64,000 bases of DNA from an uncultured Bacteroidales bacterium (GTDB taxonomy: Bacteria; Bacteroidota; Bacteroidia; Bacteroidales; Paludibacteraceae): contig CALUNA010000004.1 of the NCBI GenBank assembly GCA_944321895.1, forward strand, positions 104,577-168,576, read 5' to 3'. Shown piece by piece: positions 31,312-40,729 of the stretch (position 1 is its first letter; every line of letters begins with the position of its first letter). The translations under genes and the position numbers were made by a program. The notes under the pieces were generated by a model. That model was not told the origin of the DNA. It saw only the letters and a program-made list of their open reading frames with translations, and did no database searches.

Positions 31312-34300
31312 ATGCTTACGATATTCGACAAAAACGGACAGATGCGCACTGCCATCGAACCGTCAGACAACAGTACACAAACCAAAGAGGTGCAGGGCGA
31401 AAACCTGCTGAACCTTTCCTTTACGCATTACGAACACATTCCGCTGGACGTGCTCGACTATGTGGATTTCGAAGGTGAACGCTATTGGCTGCTTGAAAAA
31501 TACGCACCCAAACAGATAAACAGCCAGGAATGGTCCTACGACCTGAAAATGTACGGAGCTGACAGCCTCATCAAACGCTTTCTTGTGCTTGAAACCACTG
31601 ACGGAAATGCCGAACCTATATTCACACTAACGGCTACACCACGCGAACATGCGCAGATGGTGCTCAACTGCATCAACGCAGGCATGGGCAACAGCACTCC
31701 ATGGCAACTCGGACAGGTGGACGGCGAAAACCTGATTGTCATCGACTACAACGGAACCTATTGCAACGAGGCACTCACCCAAATCGTGGAAGCGGTAGGC
31801 GGAAAAACCGAATGGTGGTTCGACGCACAAACGCTCAACATCTGCCGTTGCGAGTCGGGCGACGAAATAACACTGGCCTATGGCAACGGGCTCACGGAAC
31901 TGGAGCGCGACACAAGCAATATTGCCAAATTCTATACGCGCCTCTTCCCAATAGGAAGCGACAGGAATATCGACCCGGAAAAATACGGATACTTCCGCCT
32001 TATGCTCCCCGGAAAAAAGAAATACGTGGAAATACAGACGGAAGAATATGGAGTGTTCGACCATTTCGAGCGGGAAGCCTTTGCCGATATCTATCCACGA
32101 CGCATAGGAACAATATCGGAAGTCAGGAGCGAAGACGTAACCGATGAAAACGGGACACCCTTCACCATCTACTATTTCAAGGACGATTCGCTGGATTTTG
32201 ACCCTAACCAGCACGAATTGCCCAATGAAACCAAACGCATATCCTTTCAGGACGGTGATTTGGCCGGCATGGGCGAAACAGATGACCACTATTTTGAATG
32301 CAACTACAACAGCGATACCCGCGAGTTTGAACTGATAACCATTTGGCCCTATGATTCCGACATGCAACTGCCGGGCGGGAACATCATTCCGCGTGCCGGC
32401 GACCATTATATCCTCTGGAACATCACCATGCCCGATGAATATTACACCCTCGCCGAGCAGGAACTGCAACAAGCCGTAGAACAATATAATGCCGAGCATT
32501 GGTTCGACCTCTCTGTCTATAAAGGGACGACCGACCATGTATGGATGGAGATGGAAGGGAAAAATCTCTTCCTTGGCCGCCGTGTACGGCTGGAAAACCA
32601 AAAATACTTTCCCGAAACGGGTTTCCGAAACAGCCGCATCACCAAAATAACACGCAAAGTCAATCTGCCGCTGCAAATGGACATCGAAATAAGCGATGCC
32701 GTACATGCAGGCACGCTGGAACAGCTCAATGGCAGCCTCTCGCAAATAGAAGAAGAAGTGGAGTCCAATAGCAAAAAAGCGGAACAGTACAGAAAGGAAG
32801 CGCAGGACTTCACTGTGCGCCGTTTCCGCGACACGCAGGAAACCATACGCTTGCTCGAAAATGCCATGCTGGCCAATTTCACGTCATCAGTCAGCCCTTT
32901 GTCTGTACACACCATGGCAGCCCTGGTTGGAGACGAAAGCCTGCAGTTCCGCTTTATTGACAACAACGGCAACACCGTCCTCTGTGATATTGCCTACAGC
33001 AACACCACCCATCAACTTACAGCACCCAAAAGCGTCCTGCAGCATCTTACACTCGGAATCGATACCATAACCTCCGACCGCCAGCAGGAGGAATACAAGA
33101 CATGGAACCTGGAAGCATATACCAGCCCCGCCATAATCAGCGAAACCGACACGAACAAGGCTTTCTATCTCTATGCCAAAGTGTCCAAAACAGAAAATAC
33201 AGGAGTCTATCTCCTGACTGACAAAGCCGTTGCAATGGAAGAGGCCGTGGGCAGCTATCATCTGCTCATAGGCATACTCAATTCGGAATACAACGGCGAA
33301 CGCAGTTTTGTAACGCTCTATGGCTTCACGGAAATCTTGCCCGGACGTATCACAACCGACAAAATCGTCAGCGGAGACGGAAAAACCTATTTCGACCTGG
33401 CCAACTCTGAAATAGGCGGAAACATCAAGTTCAAATCCACCTCCGGCGAGTACAAGGGCATTGAGGATGGGATAGCTGAAAGCATTGACGGCATAGAAAC
33501 AGGTACGCGCAACCTGATTCTCGACAGCCTTTGCGACAAGAAGATTCCGAGCCTGGCCACAACAGGCGGATATACCACGGGCGGTTTGTCAAATATGACC
33601 GTGGGAATATCAGACGAGGTGCTGTACAACGGCAAACCGACCTTGAAAATCCAGAACAAGCCTACTTATTACAGCAACCAGCTGTACATTCAGTTTGACC
33701 TCTACAACCGCACGGACACGAAGCTGGACGTGGCGGACTATGTGTTCAGCTGCATGATGTACGTTCCGGAAACATACCCTGATAGATTCCCGTTTGAGGA
33801 CAAGGTAGGTTTGTACTGTTACAATGGTAGCACGAGTGTATATGTGAATGTCGATTACGACCCCTCGAAAAAAGGCACGTGGCAGAAGCTGGTGGCCAAA
33901 GTGCCGTATGTGAAGCCGGCCGATGGTGCTACCGACTGGTGCTTTTTCCGCATAAGGAGCACGAACAGCACGACGCAAGGAACAGGCGACCCGTCCTTGT
34001 GCTGCCTCTACATTGCCGAAATCCAGCTGGTGAAAGGCAACCAGGCCGGCACGTGGACACCCGCACCGGAAGATGCGCAGGCCGAACTGCAAGCGGCGAT
34101 AGCGGCAGAAGAGGAAGCGCGCAATGCCGCTTTGGCTGGTGTTGCAACGGAAATGGCCGGATTACAGGAACAGATTGACGGACAAATTGAAAGTTGGTTT
34201 GAAAGTTACGATCCAACGCCGGTAAACGAGCCTGCAAGGACGTGGCTTGATAACAATACGGAAGAAGCGCACATGAACGACACGTTCACGAACCTTGAAA

Positions 34301-36669
34301 CAGGAGCGAGTTGGCGTTGGGGCATCAACACGCAAACAGGGACATACGCATGGATACCGATAGCCGACACTGCAACGCAAAAAGCATTGCAGGAAGCAGC
34401 CAAGGCACAATCGACGGCAGACGGCAAAAGCACCACGTATTTGTCCAAACCGGCAAAGTATTCCGTTGGCGACCTTTGGATATTGGAAAGCGACACAGTA
34501 CACACGGGTGGCAAGAAAGGTGATGTTCTTACCGCAAATGCAACACGCTCATCATACATTGCCTCCGATTGGTCGAAGCAAGTTCGATACACGGACGACA
34601 CGCTTGCGGAAACAGCAAAAAGCTTGGCGGACGCGGCAAAATCGGCCGCCAACAACGCACAGGCAGCCATAAATTCGCTGAACAGCGACAACATTTTTTC
34701 GGTCGTCGAAAAAAAATCGATACGTGTGGAATGGGAAAGCATATCTGGACTTGCCAACACGACGCATGATGCCACAGCCGCTGGTGACGGCACATTCATG
34801 AAAACAGTCAATACCGCGGCAGGGATAATGAGTATCACCGGCAGCGAGGACATTTTCAAAAAATACGATGCATTGAAAACGCAGCTGAATACCTACAAGC
34901 TGTACACCAACTCGGACACCACGCTGGCGGCCAATTTCAAGACCATAATGGCCGGCAAGTTCGCGGACTATTACGATGCGGAAGTGAAGCTGATGCAGGC
35001 CGTGCAGGAATTGTACACAAACAAGTCGATTGATGAAATTGAGATAGGAGCAAAAAATCTAATACCTTTTCAATATTTATTAGATTGGAACAATATTCGT
35101 AACGGAACTGTAATAAAAGGAGAAGATGAATATGGAGAATATTATAAAATTCTTCAATCTTATTATAATGCCTATATAGGAAACAATAATAATAATGATG
35201 TTTTTCAAGGCAAAATAAAATACGAGGATAATACACAATATGTGCTAAAAGTAAGATGGCGTAGAGAAGAAAATGATGAAGCCGGAAGAGGAGCTTATTT
35301 TAGGATTAAATATACAGATGGAACATATACTGATATAAGTCCAACATTATATGAACCAGAAGTTACAAGTTTTGTGTCGGAAAAGGGAAAAACAATATCC
35401 ATAATAACAGGGGCTTATGGAGCTGGAACTTACACTTATATATACAACATTTTGTTGGTTGAAGGTAATAAAGTTCCATCAGGTTGGATTGATGCAACAG
35501 AAGACGTTGAAGCAAAGGTTTCCGAGCTTGACTACCTCAAGGAAGCCCTGCAAGGAACAACCGACATTAATGGCGGATTGCTTCTGACAACTTTGATACA
35601 ATTAAGGAACGCGGCCAATGCCGTTACGGCCGGCATGAGCGGTTTGGATGGCGAGGGGCAGAACGTGTTCCTTTGGTGCGGTGGAACATTGGATAATGCA
35701 ATCAAGGAAAACGTACTTTCGCTTATCCGCCGCGACGGCTCGGGCTTCTTTGCCGGTAAAAAGATGAAGTGGGGCACGGACGGCAGCTTTCAGGTAGGGC
35801 CATTCGAGGTAACGGATAATTCGGTGATAATAGACGCCACGGGGAACGGCGACAACCGGATTATCATTACCGACCAGAGCATGGAGAACTTGAAACTGCA
35901 ACAAACCGTATTGCAAAGTTTCGGGCCAAGCAACAACACGTACTCGAAAAGCAGCCTCAGCTTTTCTTCCGGTTCGGGATATGCAAACGGCTCGTTGACA
36001 AAGACGGTTACGCTCAATGTGAATATACAAATCAATGCCGCAGGCCGGTACAGGATAAGCGGCATCGAAAACTTGTTGTATTTCTATTGCAACGCTGATG
36101 CAAAAATAAGCAGCGGGGTTTCCTCTTACGATTACAGGATAATTTCAAACATTACGGTGACGGCATGTACCATCTCGCTCAAACAGGGGACGGCTGTAAA
36201 AGCAACATACACCGTCTCGAGTGTGAATCTGTCATGCCAATCCAGCGCAAGAAAAACAGCCAGTACGGATCATTATACATCTGGCAGCAAAAATGCAAGT
36301 AAATACGTTTCGTTGGACGCAAAGGAACTCGAGTTGAACGCAGGGACACTCACCTTGGGCATATCATTCACCTTTAAGATGAAAGCCGACATTTATTTTG
36401 ACACAGGCTGGAGCAGTTATACAGCCCTGCCGGTATCTGCCAACTTTAAAGCCAATATAGAACAAAGTAGCATTAAGGTTGTCGGCATAGACCGTGCTTG
36501 CGTGCTTGCCAACGACGGCATGGCAGTAATTGCCAATTCCGACAGCCACTTTTACGTGTACAACTCAAAAAGCAATCTGGACGTCAGAATGAAAGGGCTG
36601 CCGACAAGCGAGCCTACTACATCTGGACAGTTATGGAATAGCGGAGGAACGTTGAAAATAAAAAGTTAG
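31312..36669 (+). CDS. Large tail-tip/receptor-binding protein with module cassettes
   Basis: 1785 residues. The N-terminal 460 residues (LSFTHYEHIPLDVLDYVDFE, YALAEQELQQA-type hub region) look like a tail-associated hub or endopeptidase-like base. The rest is fibre-like. Two analogous modules begin GxxNLI (about residues 727 and 1241) and end with W followed by an acidic linker, probably carbohydrate-binding sandwiches. Bases 35030-35520, coding for the second module, are distinctly AT-rich and codon-unlike their flanks, suggesting recent domain exchange. The C-terminus is beta-rich. The stop (36667-36669) overlaps the convergent lipoprotein stop. Confidence 0.82.
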   Translation: MLTIFDKNGQMRTAIEPSDNSTQTKEVQGENLLNLSFTHYEHIPLDVLDYVDFEGERYWLLEKYAPKQINSQEWSYDLKMYGADSLIKRFLVLETTDGNAEPIFTLTATPREHAQMVLNCINAGMGNSTPWQLGQVDGENLIVIDYNGTYCNEALTQIVEAVGGKTEWWFDAQTLNICRCESGDEITLAYGNGLTELERDTSNIAKFYTRLFPIGSDRNIDPEKYGYFRLMLPGKKKYVEIQTEEYGVFDHFEREAFADIYPRRIGTISEVRSEDVTDENGTPFTIYYFKDDSLDFDPNQHELPNETKRISFQDGDLAGMGETDDHYFECNYNSDTREFELITIWPYDSDMQLPGGNIIPRAGDHYILWNITMPDEYYTLAEQELQQAVEQYNAEHWFDLSVYKGTTDHVWMEMEGKNLFLGRRVRLENQKYFPETGFRNSRITKITRKVNLPLQMDIEISDAVHAGTLEQLNGSLSQIEEEVESNSKKAEQYRKEAQDFTVRRFRDTQETIRLLENAMLANFTSSVSPLSVHTMAALVGDESLQFRFIDNNGNTVLCDIAYSNTTHQLTAPKSVLQHLTLGIDTITSDRQQEEYKTWNLEAYTSPAIISETDTNKAFYLYAKVSKTENTGVYLLTDKAVAMEEAVGSYHLLIGILNSEYNGERSFVTLYGFTEILPGRITTDKIVSGDGKTYFDLANSEIGGNIKFKSTSGEYKGIEDGIAESIDGIETGTRNLILDSLCDKKIPSLATTGGYTTGGLSNMTVGISDEVLYNGKPTLKIQNKPTYYSNQLYIQFDLYNRTDTKLDVADYVFSCMMYVPETYPDRFPFEDKVGLYCYNGSTSVYVNVDYDPSKKGTWQKLVAKVPYVKPADGATDWCFFRIRSTNSTTQGTGDPSLCCLYIAEIQLVKGNQAGTWTPAPEDAQAELQAAIAAEEEARNAALAGVATEMAGLQEQIDGQIESWFESYDPTPVNEPARTWLDNNTEEAHMNDTFTNLETGASWRWGINTQTGTYAWIPIADTATQKALQEAAKAQSTADGKSTTYLSKPAKYSVGDLWILESDTVHTGGKKGDVLTANATRSSYIASDWSKQVRYTDDTLAETAKSLADAAKSAANNAQAAINSLNSDNIFSVVEKKSIRVEWESISGLANTTHDATAAGDGTFMKTVNTAAGIMSITGSEDIFKKYDALKTQLNTYKLYTNSDTTLAANFKTIMAGKFADYYDAEVKLMQAVQELYTNKSIDEIEIGAKNLIPFQYLLDWNNIRNGTVIKGEDEYGEYYKILQSYYNAYIGNNNNNDVFQGKIKYEDNTQYVLKVRWRREENDEAGRGAYFRIKYTDGTYTDISPTLYEPEVTSFVSEKGKTISIITGAYGAGTYTYIYNILLVEGNKVPSGWIDATEDVEAKVSELDYLKEALQGTTDINGGLLLTTLIQLRNAANAVTAGMSGLDGEGQNVFLWCGGTLDNAIKENVLSLIRRDGSGFFAGKKMKWGTDGSFQVGPFEVTDNSVIIDATGNGDNRIIITDQSMENLKLQQTVLQSFGPSNNTYSKSSLSFSSGSGYANGSLTKTVTLNVNIQINAAGRYRISGIENLLYFYCNADAKISSGVSSYDYRIISNITVTACTISLKQGTAVKATYTVSSVNLSCQSSARKTASTDHYTSGSKNASKYVSLDAKELELNAGTLTLGISFTFKMKADIYFDTGWSSYTALPVSANFKANIEQSSIKVVGIDRACVLANDGMAVIANSDSHFYVYNSKSNLDVRMKGLPTSEPTTSGQLWNSGGTLKIKS

Positions 36670-37064
36670 CGTAAAATACAAGTACCTCCATTAGGATCTA
36701 TGATAGTCAATGTGTCCTGCATGGTGAATACGTGAGGCCACGGATATTCATTGACTTCTATGTCTGGATATTTTAGGGTATATGTGGTTTTGCTCAGGTA
36801 ATCAATGTCTGGCATAGGCGAGAAATCTTTGTTTTGCGTGTCATATCTCCAAATGCTGTCAGCCGAGAATTTGTAAACGGAATACCACCCGTCAGCAAGT
36901 CCCCGACCTGTTGATTGGTCCCCTACATACATTTTCCCTGCGAGGCTGAAAGTTTTTGGGTTTGCAGGCTGGTGGTCTGGCGTGGGTTCTGGTTCGTTCT
37001 GGTTATTGCAGGCCGCAAGGCACAGGGCAAGGCATACGGAAAGGAAATAGATTGCAGTTTTCAT
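36666..37064 (-). CDS. Prophage cargo lipoprotein
   Basis: 132 residues from MKTAIYFLSVCLALCLAACN. The lipobox LAAC is followed by a Pro/Glu-rich linker and a small beta-rich domain (KMYVGDQSTGRGLADGWYSV). It is oriented against the tail operon, with overlapping stops, and has its own consensus promoter, so it is likely expressed in the lysogen. It may change the host surface (superinfection exclusion or conversion). No family recognised. Confidence 0.75.
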   Translation of the reverse strand: MKTAIYFLSVCLALCLAACNNQNEPEPTPDHQPANPKTFSLAGKMYVGDQSTGRGLADGWYSVYKFSADSIWRYDTQNKDFSPMPDIDYLSKTTYTLKYPDIEVNEYPWPHVFTMQDTLTIIDPNGGTCILR

Positions 37065-37089
37065 GGCTAAAAAAATTAAAAGTTTCCGG

Positions 37090-37120
37090 CAAAGATAAGG
37101 AATTTCGGAGAAAAGGCAAA
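37090..37120 (-). promoter_or_regulatory. Strong promoter of cargo lipoprotein
   Basis: On the minus strand TTTG (37120-37117), exactly 19 bases, then TATCTTTG (37097-37090). This is the best consensus promoter in the window together with the early promoter; it has no operator-like palindrome. Confidence 0.75.
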
Positions 37121-37155
37121 ACACGGGCACTCCCGCAGGAGAGGACACGCATGGA

Positions 37156-37209
37156 ACGTTTCGTTTTAAAAAAACATACGCTTCGTTCCGGAAAATCCGA
37201 ACGCTTCGT
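37156..37209. other. Right-end transposase binding sites (R1-R3, predicted)
   Basis: ACGCTTCGT at 37201-37209 and 37178-37186, and ACGTTTCGT at 37156-37164. Spacings of 23 and 22 bases place them on one helix face. R1 lies 18 bases from the right end, mirroring L1. They are the inverse of ACGAAGCGT at 5930-5938. Confidence 0.78.
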
Positions 37210-37227
37210 TTTGCGGATTATACTTGA

Positions 37228-37232
37228 CAAAA
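37228..37232. repeat. Right copy of target-site duplication (CAAAA)
   Basis: Matches 5835-5839; marks the right host-phage junction inside the split gene. Confidence 0.7.
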
Positions 37233-37732
37233 CTCCAGTCCTGGCTCAGGAAATACAGTCCGAAGATTTCTGATATGCTGTTCAGGTCAACGACAACATC
37301 TGTCCATTTCCCTGTCGTAAAGTTGAAACGGCTTTCGATGCCTCCTTTGCTGGCTTCATAAGCCCAAACATCATCTGTGGAGCCAGAACGCACGAAAAAC
37401 ATGCCGGCAACATCCTCTTCGGCATAGACCATTACGTGCAGGTAGCGGTTGTCGCTGTCGATGGTTGCAGAACTTGTGTTTGAGTTATACAGCTTGCCAA
37501 TGGATGATGCCCATTCTTTCAGGCGGTTGTCCTTCAGGCAATAGTCGGTTGTGTTAATGCCGCTTTTGGCAGGGTTCTCCACGATTGTCAAACTGCCGGC
37601 AGCGTCATCATTATAGCTGTATGTTTCAAACAGGTCCCACAAGCCACCCTCTTCAAATGTGGCCAATTCCGTTTCGGCCATTAAGCCGGTTGCCATGGAA
37701 GCGGCTATCATTAAAGCCAAAAATTTACGCAT
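37228..37732 (-). pseudogene. 5' part of the secreted-protein gene split by the prophage
   Basis: Starts MRKFLALMIAASMATGLMAE, a signal peptide. A domain with LATFEEGGLWDLFETYSYND and WTDVVVDLNSISEIFGLYFL follows, the same domain as in the 1505-residue GH43 protein. The host sequence stops at SQDWSF and the frame then runs about 20 codons into phage DNA to a stop at 37166. The 3' remainder is at 5036-5839. If translated, the fragment would be a secreted, truncated domain. Confidence 0.85.
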
Positions 37733-37760
37733 GGTATTTGTTTTTTATGGTTTATAAAAT

Positions 37761-37793
37761 GGATGGACATGCCCTGTGGGAGCATATCCATCC
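37761..37793 (-). terminator. Hairpin between paralogue and interrupted gene
   Basis: GGATGGACATGC pairs with GCATATCCATCC, with one G-U wobble when read on the minus strand and a mismatch on the plus strand. This supports an RNA role in the minus direction. It is analogous to the hairpin at 4985-5024. Confidence 0.5.
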
Positions 37794-37806
37794 TGCTGAT
37801 TGTTTT

Positions 37807-38640
37807 TTATTTTACAATGACTTTGGTTTTGATGTCAGCTGCAACGACAACATAAATGCCCTTGTTAAGCGTGAGTTCCATGTCATTTTCCAGATAGGTG
37901 TTTGCCACGGTTCTGCCGGTTACGTCATATATTTTGACGTTGCCGCGTATGCCGCACAAGGCAATGCCGCCATCGATGGTGCGTACCGCATTGGATGCTT
38001 GTACTTGTTGCAGGCCGGTTCCCTGGCTTACAGTGCGTGCGTTTGGGTCGTTGTTCAGGATGATTTCATCAAGATAAATGTCTTTGTTCTGGTTTCCTGT
38101 CTCATTCGGGAAGGTAACCAAACGGAATCTTTGCACGGTGGTTCCTTGCAGATTGTTGTTGTTGAAGTTATGTAAATCAATTACGTAGTCAACCCATTGG
38201 CCCGTAGTTGGCGAATTCATGGCACCAGTCCAGTTTTCTCCCGTATTGTTTATGATAAATTCTATTTTTGTTAAAGCATTGGGTATGTAATACATGATGT
38301 GCATGTAACGGTTTGCATCGGTAATCCTGCATTTTGAGGGGAGGTCTATGTCAACACCGCCCCACCATTCGCCAGTTGAATTAATTTGGACGTGCAATGC
38401 TTTGGCACTTTGATTAATGCCGCTTGCCAATGGGTTATCTGTTATTTCAATCGTACTTGCACCGTTTCCTGTGCTGGCCATGTTTCCAGCAAATGTACCA
38501 TCATTAAAATCGGCAATTGTAGTAGCGGTTTCTATTATTGTTTCACCACGCGGATTCGGGTCGTTGTTTAATACGATTTCATCAAAATACATGTTGGAAT
38601 TGCCAATTCCCCATTCGGCCGGATACGTTTCTGTGAGCTG
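37807..38640 (-). pseudogene. 5'-truncated paralogue of the split secreted protein
   Basis: The readable part starts within a domain (ETYPAEWGIGNSNMYFDEIV) and contains a second complete domain (ADFNDGTFAGNMASTGNGAS to YLDEIILNNDP) and a sorting-type tail (VKIYDVTGRTVANTYLENDM to VIVK). It lacks a signal peptide and the first domain. The sequence to its right is coding sequence of the hybrid two-component gene on the other strand, so the junction near 38640 fuses two broken genes. With the next two genes downstream it likely formed a secreted-protein operon. Confidence 0.8.
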
Positions 38641-40710
38641 AAGATTGACAATCAGATTGTCCGGCCGAATGGCGGTTCCCATGGGAGAACAGCACTGCAG
38701 GAGAATATCATATTGACGCAAGCCATAGAATTAAGCAATAAGGAATCGTTTTTCAGCATTGGCTTTGCCTATCCGGACTACAACCACCCGCAACACACAT
38801 CGTTTGCCTATAAACTGGAGAATTTTGACTCGGACTGGAATGATATAGGCAAGCAACATGAAATTTCATTCCGGAATCTGCCGCCCGGCGAATATACCCT
38901 GGCGGTTAAGGCATTGCATATAGGAAACGGAGCCCAGCAGCAGATAGCCAAAATGGGTATCACCATTCACCCGCCGTTTTACCTGACACCAATGGCCTAT
39001 TGCATTTATGTGATTTTGTTCGTTTTGTTGTGGTATGGCATCTGGCGCTTGTCAACCATCAAAATGCGGGCACGCCACCGAATCAATATGGAAAAGTCGG
39101 AACGCCTCAAGGAAGAGGAAATACATCAGGCGAAGTTACGCTTTTTCACAAACATATCCCATGAACTGCGAACCCCTCTGACCCTGATTATCGGGCCGGT
39201 GGAATCGCTGAAACAAAAATATCCGGCAATAAGCGCCGAATTGCAGACCATCAGCCAGAATGCCCAAAAACTGCTGCGTCTGGTGAACCAGTTGCTCGAT
39301 TTCAGAAAAATAGAAATGAAAGGAGTCCACCTGAAGGTGAGCTATGCCTCCCTGACAGACCAGATAGAAAGAGTGATATCGGGTTTCGATTACCTCCGTA
39401 TAGAAAAGAACATGACATTATCCTTCACAAGCTCACCGCTGAAAATCAGCGGATGGTATGATGCGGATTTCCTGGAGAAAATTATCTCGAACCTGATTTC
39501 AAATGCCTATAAATTCACACCCTCGCGCGGCGAAATAAATATAGAGGTTTCCGCGAAAGATAAAAATGGCTTTGAATGGGTGCTGTTGAAAATAGCGGAC
39601 AACGGAATCGGCATAGACCGCAAGGAAATGGAACATATATTCGACCGTTTCTATCAGGTGGATAACACAACCGAGAACAAGGGAAGCGGAATAGGGCTGA
39701 ATCTGGTGAAGAGCCTGGTTGACTTGCACAAGGGAACAATTAGTGTGAACAGTGCGGTCGGAAAAGGAACTTGCTTTTCCATAGAAATTCCCATTGACAG
39801 AAACTTTTATGATGACAGCGAACTGATAGGACCGCTTTGCAAGGATGAAACGACTGCCACGGAAACGCTTGAAAAAAAGGATGAAACCATGAATCCGCAA
39901 TCTGCCGGACAGAATCCGGAAAAGACCCAGATGGTCCAGAAAGAGCAGATTAACATCCTTGTGGTGGACGATGAAATCGGAATATGCGAATACATAAGGT
40001 CGCTCCTGCCGGATTATCATGTCATTTTTGCATCAAACGGACGGGAAGCCCTTTCCATATTGAATCAACAGGATTTTGACATAGTCATTAGCGATGTCAT
40101 GATGCCCGAGATGGATGGTATCACGCTATGCGATAAAATCAAGAAAAACATAGAAACATCGCACATTCCCGTTATTCTGCTGACGGCCAAAAGTTCCATT
40201 GAAAGCAAGCTGGAAGGCCTGAGGACCGGGGCGGATTCCTATATTGCCAAGCCTTTTCACCCTCAGCATTTGCAAATACGCGTGGAAAAATTGATAGAAT
40301 CGAGGGCCGTGTTCAAACAAAAGTTCGGCAAGACTTTCAGCGTGGAAGTGGAGCATAACGACAAACCGAGCTTTGATGAGGTCCTGCTGGACAAAATCAT
40401 TAAATACATTGACAAGCATAAGTCGGAACCGGAATTGAACGGAGATCAGATTGCCCAGAAACTGAATATCAGCCGTATGACCCTGCACCGAAAACTGAAA
40501 TTGCTGACCGGGCAGACTACGAGCCAGCTGATTCGCGGTATGCGACTGAAAGAGGCCGCCTATCAGATTGAGCACACAACCAAAAACATATCGGACATTT
40601 GTTATGAGGTCGGATTCAACTCACCGAGTTATTTCACGGCGTGTTTTGTGGAACAATATGGCATGACACCTACGGATTACCTGAAAATAAAACGGAACAA
40701 GCATACATGA
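38641..40710 (+). pseudogene. 5'-truncated hybrid two-component regulator (HTCS)
   Basis: An HTCS normally has about 1300 residues with two sensor propellers; only the C-terminal half remains, about 690 codons. Counting from 38713: Y_Y_Y domain (about 1-85), membrane helix (about 91-112), histidine kinase with His150 in NISHELRTPLTL, ATPase with NLISNAYKF (260-268) and DNGIGI, receiver with phospho-acceptor Asp461 (IVISDVMMPEMDG), and an AraC-type output domain (about 560-665). Homologous sequence continues upstream of 38713 (LKIDNQIVRPNG) to about 38641, so no genuine start is present. Such regulators usually control adjacent polysaccharide-utilisation genes. Confidence 0.85.
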
Positions 40711-40729
40711 CACAGCGGTCTGGCGGATA

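Larger units (their letters stand above)
5840..37227 (+). mobile_element. Mu-like transposable prophage, apparently complete
   Basis: About 31.4 kb with a MuA-like transposase, MuB-like ATPase, Gam, a DUF935-type portal (Mu gp29 family), Mu-type large terminase, a MuF protein and a full tail module. The left end begins TGAAATGTATAA. The right end, read inward, begins TCAAGTATAA. The first transposase-like site starts exactly 18 bases inside each end (5858 and 37209). Host flanks are two halves of one gene. Gene order differs from Mu because the packaging block is inverted and converges on the early operon. No tyrosine or serine integrase is present, which fits transposition. All major modules are intact, so the prophage may be inducible. 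Confidence 0.92.

Noticed and set aside
5840..37227. Diversity-generating retroelement in the tail gene
   Set aside because: No reverse transcriptase or template/variable repeat pair was found.
37166..37732. Intact 188-residue secreted protein
   Set aside because: The last ~20 codons are phage end sequence; the frame is the 5' half of a split gene.
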